This document shows positions 7,680-14,397 of a stretch of DNA of 14,397 bases, piece by piece. The stretch is from contig JACPFE010000261.1 in NCBI GenBank assembly GCA_016183145.1, positions 1 through 14,397 on the forward strand, given 5' to 3'. Within the stretch, counting starts at the first letter, position 1; every line of letters begins with the position of its first letter. The notes under the pieces were generated by a model that saw only the letters and a program-made list of their open reading frames with translations, did not search any database and had not been told where the DNA came from. A program made the translations under genes and the position numbers. The stretch is from Deltaproteobacteria bacterium. Its GTDB lineage: Bacteria; Desulfobacterota; Binatia; UBA9968.

Positions 7680-9026
7680 ATGCTGGGGTGTTTGCTTGCA
7701 AAGTCGTTGTGGCGTGGGAAAGCGAGGACGGTTCTCGTCGTTCTCTCGGTCGCGACGGCTTCAACCCTCGTGTCGGCATTCCTTAACATTGCCTTCACTG
7801 TCTCAGAAGAGATGGCCAAGGAGCTGAGATCTTTTGGCGCTAACATCCTTCTTGTGCCGAAGAGCGAACCCTTAGAGATTGCCATTGGCGGTTTGCGGTT
7901 TGTCTCCCCGGAGGAGTCGGCTTACCTGGAAGAGGGCGAGCTGCCGCGGCTAAGAACCATCTTCTGGAGGCATAACATTGTTGCCTTCGCGCCTTTTTTG
8001 TCACAAATGGTCGAGGTCGAAGGAGAGCAGGCTCTTTTGGTTGGTACATGGTTTGATAGGGAGATCCCTATTCCCGAAGGGAAACGATTTTTTGCCTTTG
8101 CGAATGGCTCTCGAAGAGAGGTGGCGCCCGACAAGGGAACGTTTCACACAGGCCTCAAAAACCTCTCTCGCTGGTGGCAGGTTGAAGGCCAGTGGCCTCG
8201 GGAGGACGAAGACGGCGTTCTCATCGGAAACGAATTAGCGAGGAGACTCAAGGTTGGAATTAATGATCGCATCCGCGTCGCGGTTGAGGGGAAATCGGTT
8301 TTCCTCTCTGTTCGCGGAATAGCGCGAACGGGGGGAGATGAGGAAAAGCAGATTTTTGTTCATCTGAAGCTTGCTCAGGAACTATTTAAACTCCCTGGAA
8401 AGATGGAAAGGGTCCAGGTGAGTGCGTTGGTGACGCCGGACAACGCGCTCGCTGCGAGGGCCAGCAGGATCGGCCCCGCTAACCTTCCACCGGAGGAGTA
8501 TGAGACTTGGTATTGCACGCCCTATCTTGGCTCCGTGATCTATCAGATCGAGGAAGCGATTCCCAACACGAAAGGAAAAGCGATTCGTCAAGTCAGCGAG
8601 GCTGAAGGGGCCTTTCTTGGAAAGATGAGGCTCACATTCATTCTGGTTGTTGCAGTGGCTGTTCTGGTAGCGTTGCTCGCCGTCATGGCGACCATGGTGA
8701 CAGCTCTTTTCGAAAGGCGGCAAGAGATCGGCTTGATGAAGGCCTTGGGAGCCGACGCAAAGCAGCTAGGGCTTCTCTTCCTCCTTGAGGCCGGGCTGAC
8801 AGGTATGGGTGGCGGTATCGTAGGCTACTTCGGTGGGCTGGCTCTCGCGCAGCTTCTCTCCGTCCGAACTTTTTCCTTGGGCGGACTTGGGTTCTCTCTT
8901 TCTCTTCAGGCAGCGATCCTTCCGATCACATTGTTGGCTGCCGTTTCTGTCGCTCTGCTCGGCTCTTTTTTCCCTGCAAAGGAGGCGATGCGGCTTGAAC
9001 CAGTGAAGACTCTAAGGGGAAATTGA
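7680..9026 (+). CDS. FtsX/MacB-type ABC transporter permease 1
   Basis: 448 residues; GGAGGT overlapping the upstream stop serves as ribosome-binding site. MacB-like layout: first membrane helix at about 17-38, a large periplasmic domain (about 40-315), then three helices at about 318-343, 363-388 and 405-435 with the FtsX-domain sequence ERRQEIGLMKALGAD between the first two and a closing KEAMRLEPVKTLRG. The periplasmic part carries ELRSFGANILLVP (48-60) and a WWQVEGQWP signature that recurs in the next permease. Such permeases usually do mechanical work on periplasmic partners rather than classical import. In FTR1 clusters of Campylobacter and relatives a similar pair follows the iron permease, so it probably assists iron uptake or processing at the periplasmic face. 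Confidence 0.9.
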   Translation: MLGCLLAKSLWRGKARTVLVVLSVATASTLVSAFLNIAFTVSEEMAKELRSFGANILLVPKSEPLEIAIGGLRFVSPEESAYLEEGELPRLRTIFWRHNIVAFAPFLSQMVEVEGEQALLVGTWFDREIPIPEGKRFFAFANGSRREVAPDKGTFHTGLKNLSRWWQVEGQWPREDEDGVLIGNELARRLKVGINDRIRVAVEGKSVFLSVRGIARTGGDEEKQIFVHLKLAQELFKLPGKMERVQVSALVTPDNALAARASRIGPANLPPEEYETWYCTPYLGSVIYQIEEAIPNTKGKAIRQVSEAEGAFLGKMRLTFILVVAVAVLVALLAVMATMVTALFERRQEIGLMKALGADAKQLGLLFLLEAGLTGMGGGIVGYFGGLALAQLLSVRTFSLGGLGFSLSLQAAILPITLLAAVSVALLGSFFPAKEAMRLEPVKTLRGN

Positions 9027-9027
9027 G

Positions 9028-10137
9028 ATGAGCGAGATGACGCGAAGGATTTTTTTTGGTTCGTTACGTCGCCGCAGGGGTCGGGTTGTGGTTGCGATAT
9101 GCGCCATCGCTCTCGGCGCGTCGTTGGTGGTTGCGGCGCTCAATCTCCGCTATGGTATCAAGGAAAGGCTTGCCCGGGAGCTTAGAAGCTACGGCGCGAA
9201 CCTTGTCTTGGTCCCTAGAACCGAACCGTTTCTAAAGGAAAGAGACCTAGTTATTCTGGAAGACAAAAGGCTTAAGGACCGAATTATAGGATATGCGCCG
9301 TTTATCCATAAGGTCGCGAAGGTGGACGGAAAAGATGTTGTTCTTGTGGGGGCTCGCTTTTCTCAACTCAGCAAGATTAGCCAGTGGTGGCAGATCGAGG
9401 GGAGGTGGCCCGAGAAAGAGAATGAGGCTTTAATAGGCAGTAATGCGGCCTCCAAGCTAGGGCTTCGTTTGGGTGACCGCTTCTCGGCAGTTCACAAAAT
9501 ATCTCAGCTTAGCTTATCGGTGACCGGTCTCTTGCGTACAGGGGGAGCTGAGGAGCATCAGGTATTGGTTCGCCTGGAGACCCTACAACGCTTGACTCTT
9601 CTTGACGGCTTTTTGACCTCTATCTTGGTCAGCAGCCCCGCAGGCAAAGAGCTTGAAGAAACTGTCGCTATTTTGCAAAGAGCCTGGCCGCGGGCGGAGG
9701 CAAGAACTTTGCTTCAGGTGGCTCGCGCCGAAGAGGCCCTTCTTGCGCGCCTCGAAATATTTCTCACTTTGGTAAGCCTCCTTATTCTAACTGCCGCGGG
9801 ACTGAGCGTCTACGCGACGATGTCCACGGCGGCCCTCGAGCGGAAGGTTGAAATGGCCCTCATGCGTGCCCTTGGCGGTGAAGAAAGACGCGTGGCCTGG
9901 ATCTTTGCCTCCGAAGCTCTAGGAATGGGGCTGATCGGCGGAATATTGGGATGCGCCGCAGGTCTTCTTCTGTCTGAGATCATAGGCCTTAGCGTATTCG
10001 GCTCCTTTATTTTTCCCAGCCTCCTTAGCCTTCCCATAGGGCTTGCGCTCGGTGTTGGAATTTCCTTGTTTTGCAGCCTCTGGGCAGTACGGCGGATTTT
10101 AGCCTTGCAACCGGCTGTGGTTCTGCGAGGGGAGTGA
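9028..10137 (+). CDS. FtsX/MacB-type ABC transporter permease 2
   Basis: 369 residues, one base after the first permease's stop. Helix 1 lies at about 19-40; three C-terminal helices start near 245, with LERKVEMALMRALGGEERR as the FtsX cytoplasmic loop and a final LQPAVVLRGE. The periplasmic domain is some 80 residues shorter than in permease 1 but shares ELRSYGANLVLVP, the YAPF segment, WWQIEGRWP, and LRTGGAEEHQVLV with it, so the pair are paralogues from an old duplication that likely form a heterodimer with two copies of the following ATPase. Confidence 0.9.
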   Translation: MSEMTRRIFFGSLRRRRGRVVVAICAIALGASLVVAALNLRYGIKERLARELRSYGANLVLVPRTEPFLKERDLVILEDKRLKDRIIGYAPFIHKVAKVDGKDVVLVGARFSQLSKISQWWQIEGRWPEKENEALIGSNAASKLGLRLGDRFSAVHKISQLSLSVTGLLRTGGAEEHQVLVRLETLQRLTLLDGFLTSILVSSPAGKELEETVAILQRAWPRAEARTLLQVARAEEALLARLEIFLTLVSLLILTAAGLSVYATMSTAALERKVEMALMRALGGEERRVAWIFASEALGMGLIGGILGCAAGLLLSEIIGLSVFGSFIFPSLLSLPIGLALGVGISLFCSLWAVRRILALQPAVVLRGE

Positions 10138-10143
10138 ATATAG

Positions 10144-10827
10144 ATGGAGCCGTTAATCTTACTTGAAGAACTCACTAAAAATTACGACGGTAAGGTTCTT
10201 GCACTGGATCGAGTGAGCCTTCAGGTCTACCCTGGCGAATGGGTTGCCGTGATGGGAGCCTCAGGTTCTGGGAAGAGCACACTCCTCAATATGATCGCTG
10301 CCCTTGATCGCCCCACGTCTGGATCAGTCTGGGTTAATGGAGAAGATGTGCTTTCTCTTTCCGAGGAAGAGAGGGCGCGGTTTCGCCGGGAAAAGGTAGG
10401 GCTTATCTTCCAACATTTTTACCTGATACCTTATTTAACTGCCTTGGAGAATGTGATGCTGGCCCAGTATTTTCACAGTATGGCCGATCGGGAAGAGGCC
10501 GCTCAGGCCGTACATGAAGTCGGGCTTGAACAAAGGATGAGCCATTATCCCTCCGAACTCTCTGGCGGCGAGCAGCAGCGGGTCTGCATCGCGCGCGCCC
10601 TGATCAATCAACCGAAGATCCTTTTGGCGGACGAGCCAACCGGAAACCTCGATGCTGAAAACGAGGAGATCGTTATAGCAATCTTCCGCCGGCTTCATAG
10701 AGCCGGTCTAACTCTTCTCTTCGTCACCCATGACCCTCAAATTGGCACGCAGGCCGACAGAATTGTTGAGTTAGAACACGGCCGCATCCTTCCGACCTTT
10801 CCCGCCAAGGCTCTAAGATCGATTTAA
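10144..10827 (+). CDS. ABC transporter ATP-binding protein (LolD/MacB type)
   Basis: 227 residues, the usual size of LolD/FtsE-like ATPases, six bases after permease 2. Walker A GASGSGKST (38-46), Q-loop Gln90, signature LSGGEQQR (139-146), Walker B ILLADEP (159-165) with the catalytic Glu164, D-loop GNLD (167-170) and switch His196 are all present. The GEQQRVCIARAL and PTGNLD forms are typical of the MacB/LolD/FtsE branch that partners FtsX-type permeases. It should energise the two permeases upstream from the cytoplasmic side. Last gene of the operon; 44 bases separate it from the convergent bacterioferritin gene and I see no convincing hairpin terminator between them. Confidence 0.95.
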   Translation: MEPLILLEELTKNYDGKVLALDRVSLQVYPGEWVAVMGASGSGKSTLLNMIAALDRPTSGSVWVNGEDVLSLSEEERARFRREKVGLIFQHFYLIPYLTALENVMLAQYFHSMADREEAAQAVHEVGLEQRMSHYPSELSGGEQQRVCIARALINQPKILLADEPTGNLDAENEEIVIAIFRRLHRAGLTLLFVTHDPQIGTQADRIVELEHGRILPTFPAKALRSI

Positions 10828-10871
10828 AGAATGGAAATGCCGGTAACGCTCCTTGTCGACGGCCGGGAGCC

Positions 10872-11348
10872 TCAGCTCTTCTTGTAGATTTGCTCAGCGA
10901 GGTAGTTTTGATAGCCCACTTCCTCTATTTTGTGCAATTGAGCCTCAAGCCAGTCTACATGGTGTTCTTCGTCCACAACGATGTGCTCCAAGAGTTCTCG
11001 GGAGGCCACGTCCCCAACCTCCAAACAAGTCTTGACCCCCGGCTTAAGAACATCCAGTGCCGCCTGCTCGAGAGCAAGATCATTTTCCAGTTGTTGTTTG
11101 ACGGTGGAGCCAACCATAATCTTGTCATAACCCGAGACGTTTGGCACTCCTTCGAGGAACAGGATACGCTCGATCAACTGGTCGGCATGCTTCATCTCGC
11201 CCCGCGACTCCTCCCATATCATGTGAGACAGCACCTCATAGCCCCAGTTCTTGCACATCTTGGCGTGCACAAAGTATTGATTGATTCCGGTCAGTTCTTT
11301 CCTCAGCACGTCGGTCAATACCTTAAGCACTTTCGGCTCTCCCTTCAT
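10872..11348 (-). CDS. bfr: Bacterioferritin
   Basis: 158 residues, the standard length. All di-iron ferroxidase ligands occupy the E. coli Bfr positions: Glu18, Glu51, His54, Glu94, Glu127 and His130. Met52, which axially ligates haem b between two subunits, is present (EMKHAD at 51-56), as is the MKGEPKV start, NQYFVHAKMCKNWGYEVL, the ERILFLEGVPN turn and the C-terminal QNYLAEQIYKKS. Twenty-four such subunits form the storage shell that oxidises and keeps iron. GGAGGT (11354-11359) sits upstream of the ATG. The gene converges with the FTR1 operon, consistent with storing iron that the operon brings in. An ATCAC...GTGAT inverted repeat at 11394-11411 lies in its leader. Confidence 0.97.
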   Translation of the reverse strand: MKGEPKVLKVLTDVLRKELTGINQYFVHAKMCKNWGYEVLSHMIWEESRGEMKHADQLIERILFLEGVPNVSGYDKIMVGSTVKQQLENDLALEQAALDVLKPGVKTCLEVGDVASRELLEHIVVDEEHHVDWLEAQLHKIEEVGYQNYLAEQIYKKS

Positions 11349-11393
11349 GATCCACCTCCGTTAAATCGAGTCGAGCTCTAACAAACCCTTTGT

Positions 11394-11411
11394 ATCACAG
11401 TCCTCAGTGAT
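11394..11411. promoter_or_regulatory. Inverted repeat in the bacterioferritin/MFS intergenic gap
   Basis: ATCAC and GTGAT arms (five bases each) flank an eight-base spacer. The gap (11349-11428) holds the bfr leader and the 3' end of the MFS gene. The symmetry could be a regulator site for bfr or part of an MFS terminator, but the arms are short, so chance is possible. Confidence 0.25.
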
Positions 11412-11428
11412 TCAGAAACACCACTAAA

Positions 11429-12835
11429 TCACGCCTTGCCGTTGCTGCGCGCCGACGAAGTTGCCACCGCCACGATGCTCAGCGCGGCGGCGGCAAGAAA
11501 AGTCACATTGAGCGCGGCCACGAACCCCAGGGGATTTTCCGTCGTGAGACTGGCGGTTTTCACTCCCGTATAGTGTTCGAAGGCAAGGGACATGCACAAT
11601 CCGCCCAGCGCCACGCCCAAGACGTTTCCCAGGCCGAAAGTCAGGTGATTGACGGCGGAAGCAAAGCCGCGATGCTCCTTCGCCATCATGCTGATCATCG
11701 CCGTGGAGTTGGCCGGGTTGAAGATGCCGTTGGTAGTCGCGCTAAGGATAATCAGCAAAACCGGGAGAAGCCAGTGGGAATTGACCCGCAAAAGCCCGCC
11801 AACGCCGAGGGACAGAATCATGAGCGCCACGCCCAGGGTCGCCGGAGTACGCGGGCCGAGCCGGTCCGACATGGTACCGCTCACCGGCGCAAGTGCGACC
11901 GTGAGAATCGAAGGCGCCATGAAAAGCAGGCCAACATTGGTCGGCGTCAGACGAAGAACGTCTTGGAGATAAAAGGGTAAGAGAAAACCTATGAGAGTGT
12001 AGCATAAAGACATGATCAGGAGACTCAAGACGCTGAAGCTGAACCGGCGGATTTTGAACAGCGCGAGGTCAACGAAGGGGCTGCGCGTCCGCGACTCATG
12101 GGCGAGAAAGCCCGCCAAACAAACCAACAGCAGCACGGCGAGAAAGATCTTCGTTGCGCCGCCAGCGATCTGCTGCGTGCGCCGGTCAAGAATGAAGACC
12201 AGGATGCTCGTGGTCGCGAACAAGAGCGCCGCGCCGAGATAATCGATTGAGCCGGCGTGGTGTTGCGCCGAGGCTCCTCGCCGTTTCAGATTCGCCAGCG
12301 CCAGCAGCATGCCGCCGAAACCGATCGGCGCGAGCAGGAAAAAACTCCAGCGCCAGCTAAAGTAATCGATCATCAAGCCGCCAATGCTCGGCCCCAGGAT
12401 GAAACCGGTGTGATGCGCCGTCGTCATGTAGCCCTGCGCCCTCCCGGCCAGGTCTTCGGTCACCGACTCCGCGGCCAGCGCGCGGCTCGAAGACTGAAGC
12501 ATCGCGCCGCCCACGCCCTGAACGAAGCGGGCCAGAATCAGTTGCAGCACGTTCTGCGAAAAACCACATAGAAGCGAACTCACGGAAAAGACGAGAAAAC
12601 CGAGAGCGAACATTTTTTCCCGACCCCAGAGGTCCGAGATGCGCCCGAAGATCACCGCCAAGCCGATGTTGGACAGTTGGTAGGAAAGCAGCGCCCACGA
12701 GACGCCGAGCAGATCGGTGCCGAGACTCTGCGCCACCGTCGGCATCGAGATGCTGACGATCCGGGTCGCGGTGCCGGAGAAAAAAGTTCCGAGGAGGGCG
12801 GTCGCGAGAAGCAGGTAATTGACGCGGGAGTCCAC
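11429..12835 (-). CDS. MFS drug exporter, DHA2-type (14 TM)
   Basis: 468 residues starting at a GTG; no other start lies between it and the upstream stop, and no strong ribosome-binding site is seen. The helix pattern, with about fourteen hydrophobic segments, fits the DHA2 (EmrB/QacA) branch. The family's motif A between helices 2 and 3 is GRISDLWGRE (64-73), and an antiporter-type GFILGPSIGG lies at 144-153, followed by YFSWRWSFFLLAPIG. Family members export drugs or metabolites using protons; the substrate cannot be told. A second copy of this gene's first codons lies at 13672-13716, so the gene was probably duplicated or rearranged here. Confidence 0.92.
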   Translation of the reverse strand: MDSRVNYLLLATALLGTFFSGTATRIVSISMPTVAQSLGTDLLGVSWALLSYQLSNIGLAVIFGRISDLWGREKMFALGFLVFSVSSLLCGFSQNVLQLILARFVQGVGGAMLQSSSRALAAESVTEDLAGRAQGYMTTAHHTGFILGPSIGGLMIDYFSWRWSFFLLAPIGFGGMLLALANLKRRGASAQHHAGSIDYLGAALLFATTSILVFILDRRTQQIAGGATKIFLAVLLLVCLAGFLAHESRTRSPFVDLALFKIRRFSFSVLSLLIMSLCYTLIGFLLPFYLQDVLRLTPTNVGLLFMAPSILTVALAPVSGTMSDRLGPRTPATLGVALMILSLGVGGLLRVNSHWLLPVLLIILSATTNGIFNPANSTAMISMMAKEHRGFASAVNHLTFGLGNVLGVALGGLCMSLAFEHYTGVKTASLTTENPLGFVAALNVTFLAAAALSIVAVATSSARSNGKA

Positions 12836-12908
12836 CGTGATGCTTTTCGTCGTCGTGAGTCTTCTGAGTTAATAGCGCCGAACGGGTCACGGGGCAAACG
12901 ACGACGAG
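12797..12908. repeat. Direct repeat copy A: MFS 5' end and leader
   Basis: This stretch, with the MFS start and upstream leader, closely matches 13678-13789. Shared words include GCGGTCGCGAG, AATTGACGCGGGA, TCCACC and CGCCGAA, in the same order with small gaps. The match covers both coding and upstream DNA. Confidence 0.6.
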
Positions 12909-12931
12909 ATCAACGCTTGGTAGATACTTAC

Positions 12932-13645
12932 CTAGGAAATGTTGAACAGAACGACTCCAGGAATATTTATCTCGCCAAGCATGCCCTGAGCCGAGTCGAA
13001 GGGACGCCAAGGCGCAAAGTGACACTCGGTGTCATTTCGACCGAAGGGAGAAATCTTTTTCAGATCCCTCGCTTTCGCTCGGGATGACGGGCCTCGCTCC
13101 GTCACCTTAGCGTCTTTGCTGGCCTCGCGCGGGAACCAGCCGCCAAGCCGGTGGTACGCCTTCAAGTAGCCGATCTGCCCCGCGTTGCTCATCGCGTTCT
13201 CCAGGACGCTCACGAGACGTATGGCTACGGTCGGGAGGGGTTGATACTGCGGCTCGTCGAGCTGCCGCGCAAGATCCTCGGCGGTTAACGTCTCGAGATA
13301 GCGTTTCATTCGCTCGTAGGCCGCATCGTGGTACGCCAGAAGCAGCTCGGCTGAGGCGCGAAAGGCGCGCACTTGCTCGCGCGTGTGGCTTACCGATCGG
13401 CCGAAGTCCGCGGGCTCCGGCGGCATGCCGAATCGAGCGGCCCAACCATCCGCGATCCAGAGCTGCTCCAGCCCAGCAAGCCGCGACACGTTGCTGTCCA
13501 TGACACGGGTAACCCGCCAGGCAAGCCAGCCAATGGGCGGATGCGGCTCCCGGATTAGTTCCTCCTCCGTGAGGTCAGCCACTGTGCGATGCAGCGATTC
13601 GTAGACGCGCGTAAACGCGTCGAGCAATACTCCAGTCTCTGCCAT
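12932..13645 (-). CDS. DinB/DUF664-like protein with repeat-derived C-terminus
   Basis: 237 residues; GGGGG upstream of the ATG at 13645. Residues 1-172 match the DinB-like (DUF664) pattern: PIGWLAW, RVMDSNVSRLAG, EQLWIADGWAARFG, YHDAA, IRLVSVLENAMSNAGQ and a final helix. Such four-helix proteins normally bind a metal through three histidines and may be thiol-dependent transferases. Two usual histidines are altered here: WLAWR where WLxWH is expected (Arg44) and SNAGQ where a His precedes GQ (Asn154), so metal binding is doubtful. Residues from about 175 on are encoded by a palindromic repeat and adjoining repeat-like DNA, not by the family, so the original gene ended or was cut near 13120. 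It could be a decaying gene. Confidence 0.75.
   Translation of the reverse strand: MAETGVLLDAFTRVYESLHRTVADLTEEELIREPHPPIGWLAWRVTRVMDSNVSRLAGLEQLWIADGWAARFGMPPEPADFGRSVSHTREQVRAFRASAELLLAYHDAAYERMKRYLETLTAEDLARQLDEPQYQPLPTVAIRLVSVLENAMSNAGQIGYLKAYHRLGGWFPREASKDAKVTERGPSSRAKARDLKKISPFGRNDTECHFAPWRPFDSAQGMLGEINIPGVVLFNIS
12984..13003. repeat. Short intergenic repeat-type palindrome (CCCTGAG...GGG type)
   Basis: The 20 bases read CCCTGAGCCGAGTCGAAGGG, a word of the kind dispersed in many environmental genomes (CCTGAG...CGAAGGG). It sits in the DinB tail, 27 bases before the larger hairpin. Confidence 0.45.
13031..13088. repeat. REP/MITE-like palindromic element
   Basis: Arms 13031-13056 and 13062-13088 are near-perfect inverted repeats: GTCAT..CGA.CGAA.GxAG..ATCT against its complement, with a 5-base loop. 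The word type (TCATTTCGAxCGAAGxGAGAAATCT...CGGGATGAC) is a dispersed palindrome seen in many environmental bacterial genomes. It forms most of the odd C-terminal tail of the DinB-like protein. Confidence 0.7.
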
Positions 13646-13671
13646 TGCAAACCCCCTTTTCTGCCGCTCAG

Positions 13672-13716
13672 CATGAACGCGGTCGCGAGCAGAAGATAAT
13701 TGACGCGGGAATCCAC
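13672..13716 (-). pseudogene. Truncated second copy of the MFS gene 5' end
   Basis: From a GTG at 13716 it reads V-D-S-R-V-N-Y-L-L-L-A-T-A, identical to the first 13 residues of the MFS exporter, then diverges (FMLSGR) and runs into the start region of the DinB-like gene. Homology continues upstream through the leader to about 13789 (copy B of the repeat at 12797-12908). It is a stub left by duplication and loss, or by insertion of the DinB segment. Confidence 0.65.
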
Positions 13717-13789
13717 CCCGGTGATTTTTTCAGAGAATTTCTTTGAATGAATAACGCCGAAGGTCCGGCAGAGCAAATGGAAGATGAGT
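13678..13789. repeat. Direct repeat copy B: MFS-like 5' end and leader
   Basis: Matches copy A at 12797-12908 over about 110 bases with a few indels. It sits upstream of the DinB-like gene and includes the MFS stub. Confidence 0.6.
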
Positions 13790-13843
13790 TAGCCCCAAAA
13801 GGCTTGTGTGATTGCAGGACCTGATCGTGGTGCGATACTTTCG

Positions 13844-14188
13844 CTATTTGCCGTCGTCTATGCTCACGACGATGATGGCGTTGGCGATCAGCCAACCGTC
13901 GTCGCCCTTCTCATTGAGCACCTGCAATCCGCCGTGGACCACGTTGATATGGCCGGTGCCGTGTGGCAACGTTTCCAGCACTGCCTGGCGATCAACTGCC
14001 TCGGGCTTGGGCACGCCGATGGTTACATCGACCCGCATATCGTCGGCGGTCTTGCCCACCAGCCGCGGAAATCCCAAGCTGCTGTGATGAATCGCATCGA
14101 ACACCGCCCGCTTTGCGGCATTCGTATAATCCAATCCGTGAACATCCACTCCCATACCCATTTCCGTAACGCACCGTACCAAAGCCAT
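13844..14188 (-). CDS. Lin0512-family protein (conserved, function unknown)
   Basis: 114 residues with a strong GGAGGTGA site (14195-14202) eight bases from the ATG. The family hallmark is near the start: EMGMGVDVHGLD (9-20) followed by an AAKRAVFDAIHHSSLGF helix-loop, then a strand-rich second half (DVTIGVP, then HGTGHINVVHGGL, then LIANAIIVVSI). Length matches the family. Lin0512 proteins have no established biochemical role. It is the first gene read from the right edge on this strand; the 55 bases downstream hold the repeated MFS stub area. Confidence 0.85.
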   Translation of the reverse strand: MALVRCVTEMGMGVDVHGLDYTNAAKRAVFDAIHHSSLGFPRLVGKTADDMRVDVTIGVPKPEAVDRQAVLETLPHGTGHINVVHGGLQVLNEKGDDGWLIANAIIVVSIDDGK

Positions 14189-14397
14189 ACCTGGTCACCT
14201 CCCATGCAAACGAAATCAGTTTCAAACGTTCCAAAGGTTCCAATCGTTCCAGACGTTCCACCGCGCTGCTTCGTTCCAGTCGTTCAACTGAATAAGAAGG
14301 CTGTTCCAATAGTTCCAATTGTTTCGAGGCCGAGCAGCTTTCCCGTATTGCCAACCGGAGGATTTTGGGCTGAAGCCGGCAGAAAGCTTGACGGAGC
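14189..14397. other. Non-coding right edge
   Basis: No gene is supported here. Apart from the 9-base repeat array at 14219-14329 and the ribosome-binding site of the Lin0512 gene, I see nothing recognisable in the last 70 bases. Confidence 0.6.
14219..14329. repeat. Short 9-bp tandem repeat array (GTTCCANNN)
   Basis: Seven exact GTTCCA units start at 14228, 14237, 14246, 14255, 14273, 14303 and 14312, with degenerate units at 14219 (GTTTCA), 14282 (GTTCAA) and 14321 (GTTTCG). The first run (14219-14263) is perfectly in 9-base register; the later groups differ by multiples of three. Complement codons repeat Leu-Glu-Arg, but the frame looks like a by-product of the repeat rather than a gene. 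Confidence 0.75.

Noticed and set aside
12357..13025. Minus-strand frame of 222 codons across the MFS start
   Set aside because: Overlaps the MFS gene in another frame and its composition is biased, so a shadow is most likely.
13031..13088. CRISPR or transposon end
   Set aside because: Only a single palindrome with no spacer series, no terminal transposase and no target duplication was seen.
13992..14354. Minus-strand frame of 120 codons with Leu-Glu-Arg repeats
   Set aside because: Its repeats follow from the 9-base DNA array and its second half overlaps the well-supported Lin0512 gene in another frame.

Overview
The window is a bacterial iron-handling region from a Gram-negative organism: it encodes an outer-membrane TonB-dependent receptor and its ExbB/ExbD/TonB energy supply. 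The mix of genes (FTR1 joined to a DUF2318-type domain, a bacterioferritin, rubrerythrin-like and Usp remnants, and metagenome-style palindromic repeats) fits an uncultured deep-branching proteobacterium-like lineage such as a former 'Deltaproteobacterium', NC10, Rokubacteria or Binatota. I cannot assign a taxon from the sequence alone.

Layout. (1) 1-5191, plus strand: a tightly packed operon with the end of exbB, then exbD, tonB, a small membrane protein with a PH-like domain, hemP, a TonB-dependent receptor and a PepSY-domain membrane protein. Most junctions are overlaps (TGATG, ATGA, GTGA). Together they would energise and carry out uptake of an iron compound across the outer membrane; the PepSY protein is a candidate inner-membrane reductase partner. 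(2) 5192-6390: a decayed stretch with a ferritin/rubrerythrin-like remnant fused in frame to a universal stress protein remnant, followed by a regulatory gap with an inverted repeat. (3) 6391-10827, plus strand: a four-gene operon with an FTR1 iron permease fused to a Cys-rich DUF2318-like domain, two paralogous FtsX/MacB-type permeases and a LolD/MacB-type ATPase. The order resembles the FTR1-P19-associated gene cluster of Campylobacter and relatives, but no P19 gene is present here. (4) 10872-11348, minus strand: a bacterioferritin with all ferroxidase and haem ligands. (5) 11429-14188, minus strand: a 14-TM MFS exporter, a DinB-like protein whose C-terminus runs into a palindromic repeat, a duplicated stub of the MFS gene's 5' end, and a Lin0512-family protein. 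(6) 14189-14397: non-coding, with a 9-bp short repeat array.

Functionally, regions 1 to 4 form a plausible path: outer-membrane capture, inner-membrane reduction and transport, then storage. Region 5 looks unrelated and carries signs of rearrangement (local duplication, repeat insertion, loss of ligands). The most interesting items are the FTR1-DUF2318 plus ABC operon, the PH-like gene wedged between tonB and hemP, the ferritin-Usp fossil, and the MFS duplication with the DinB repeat tail.
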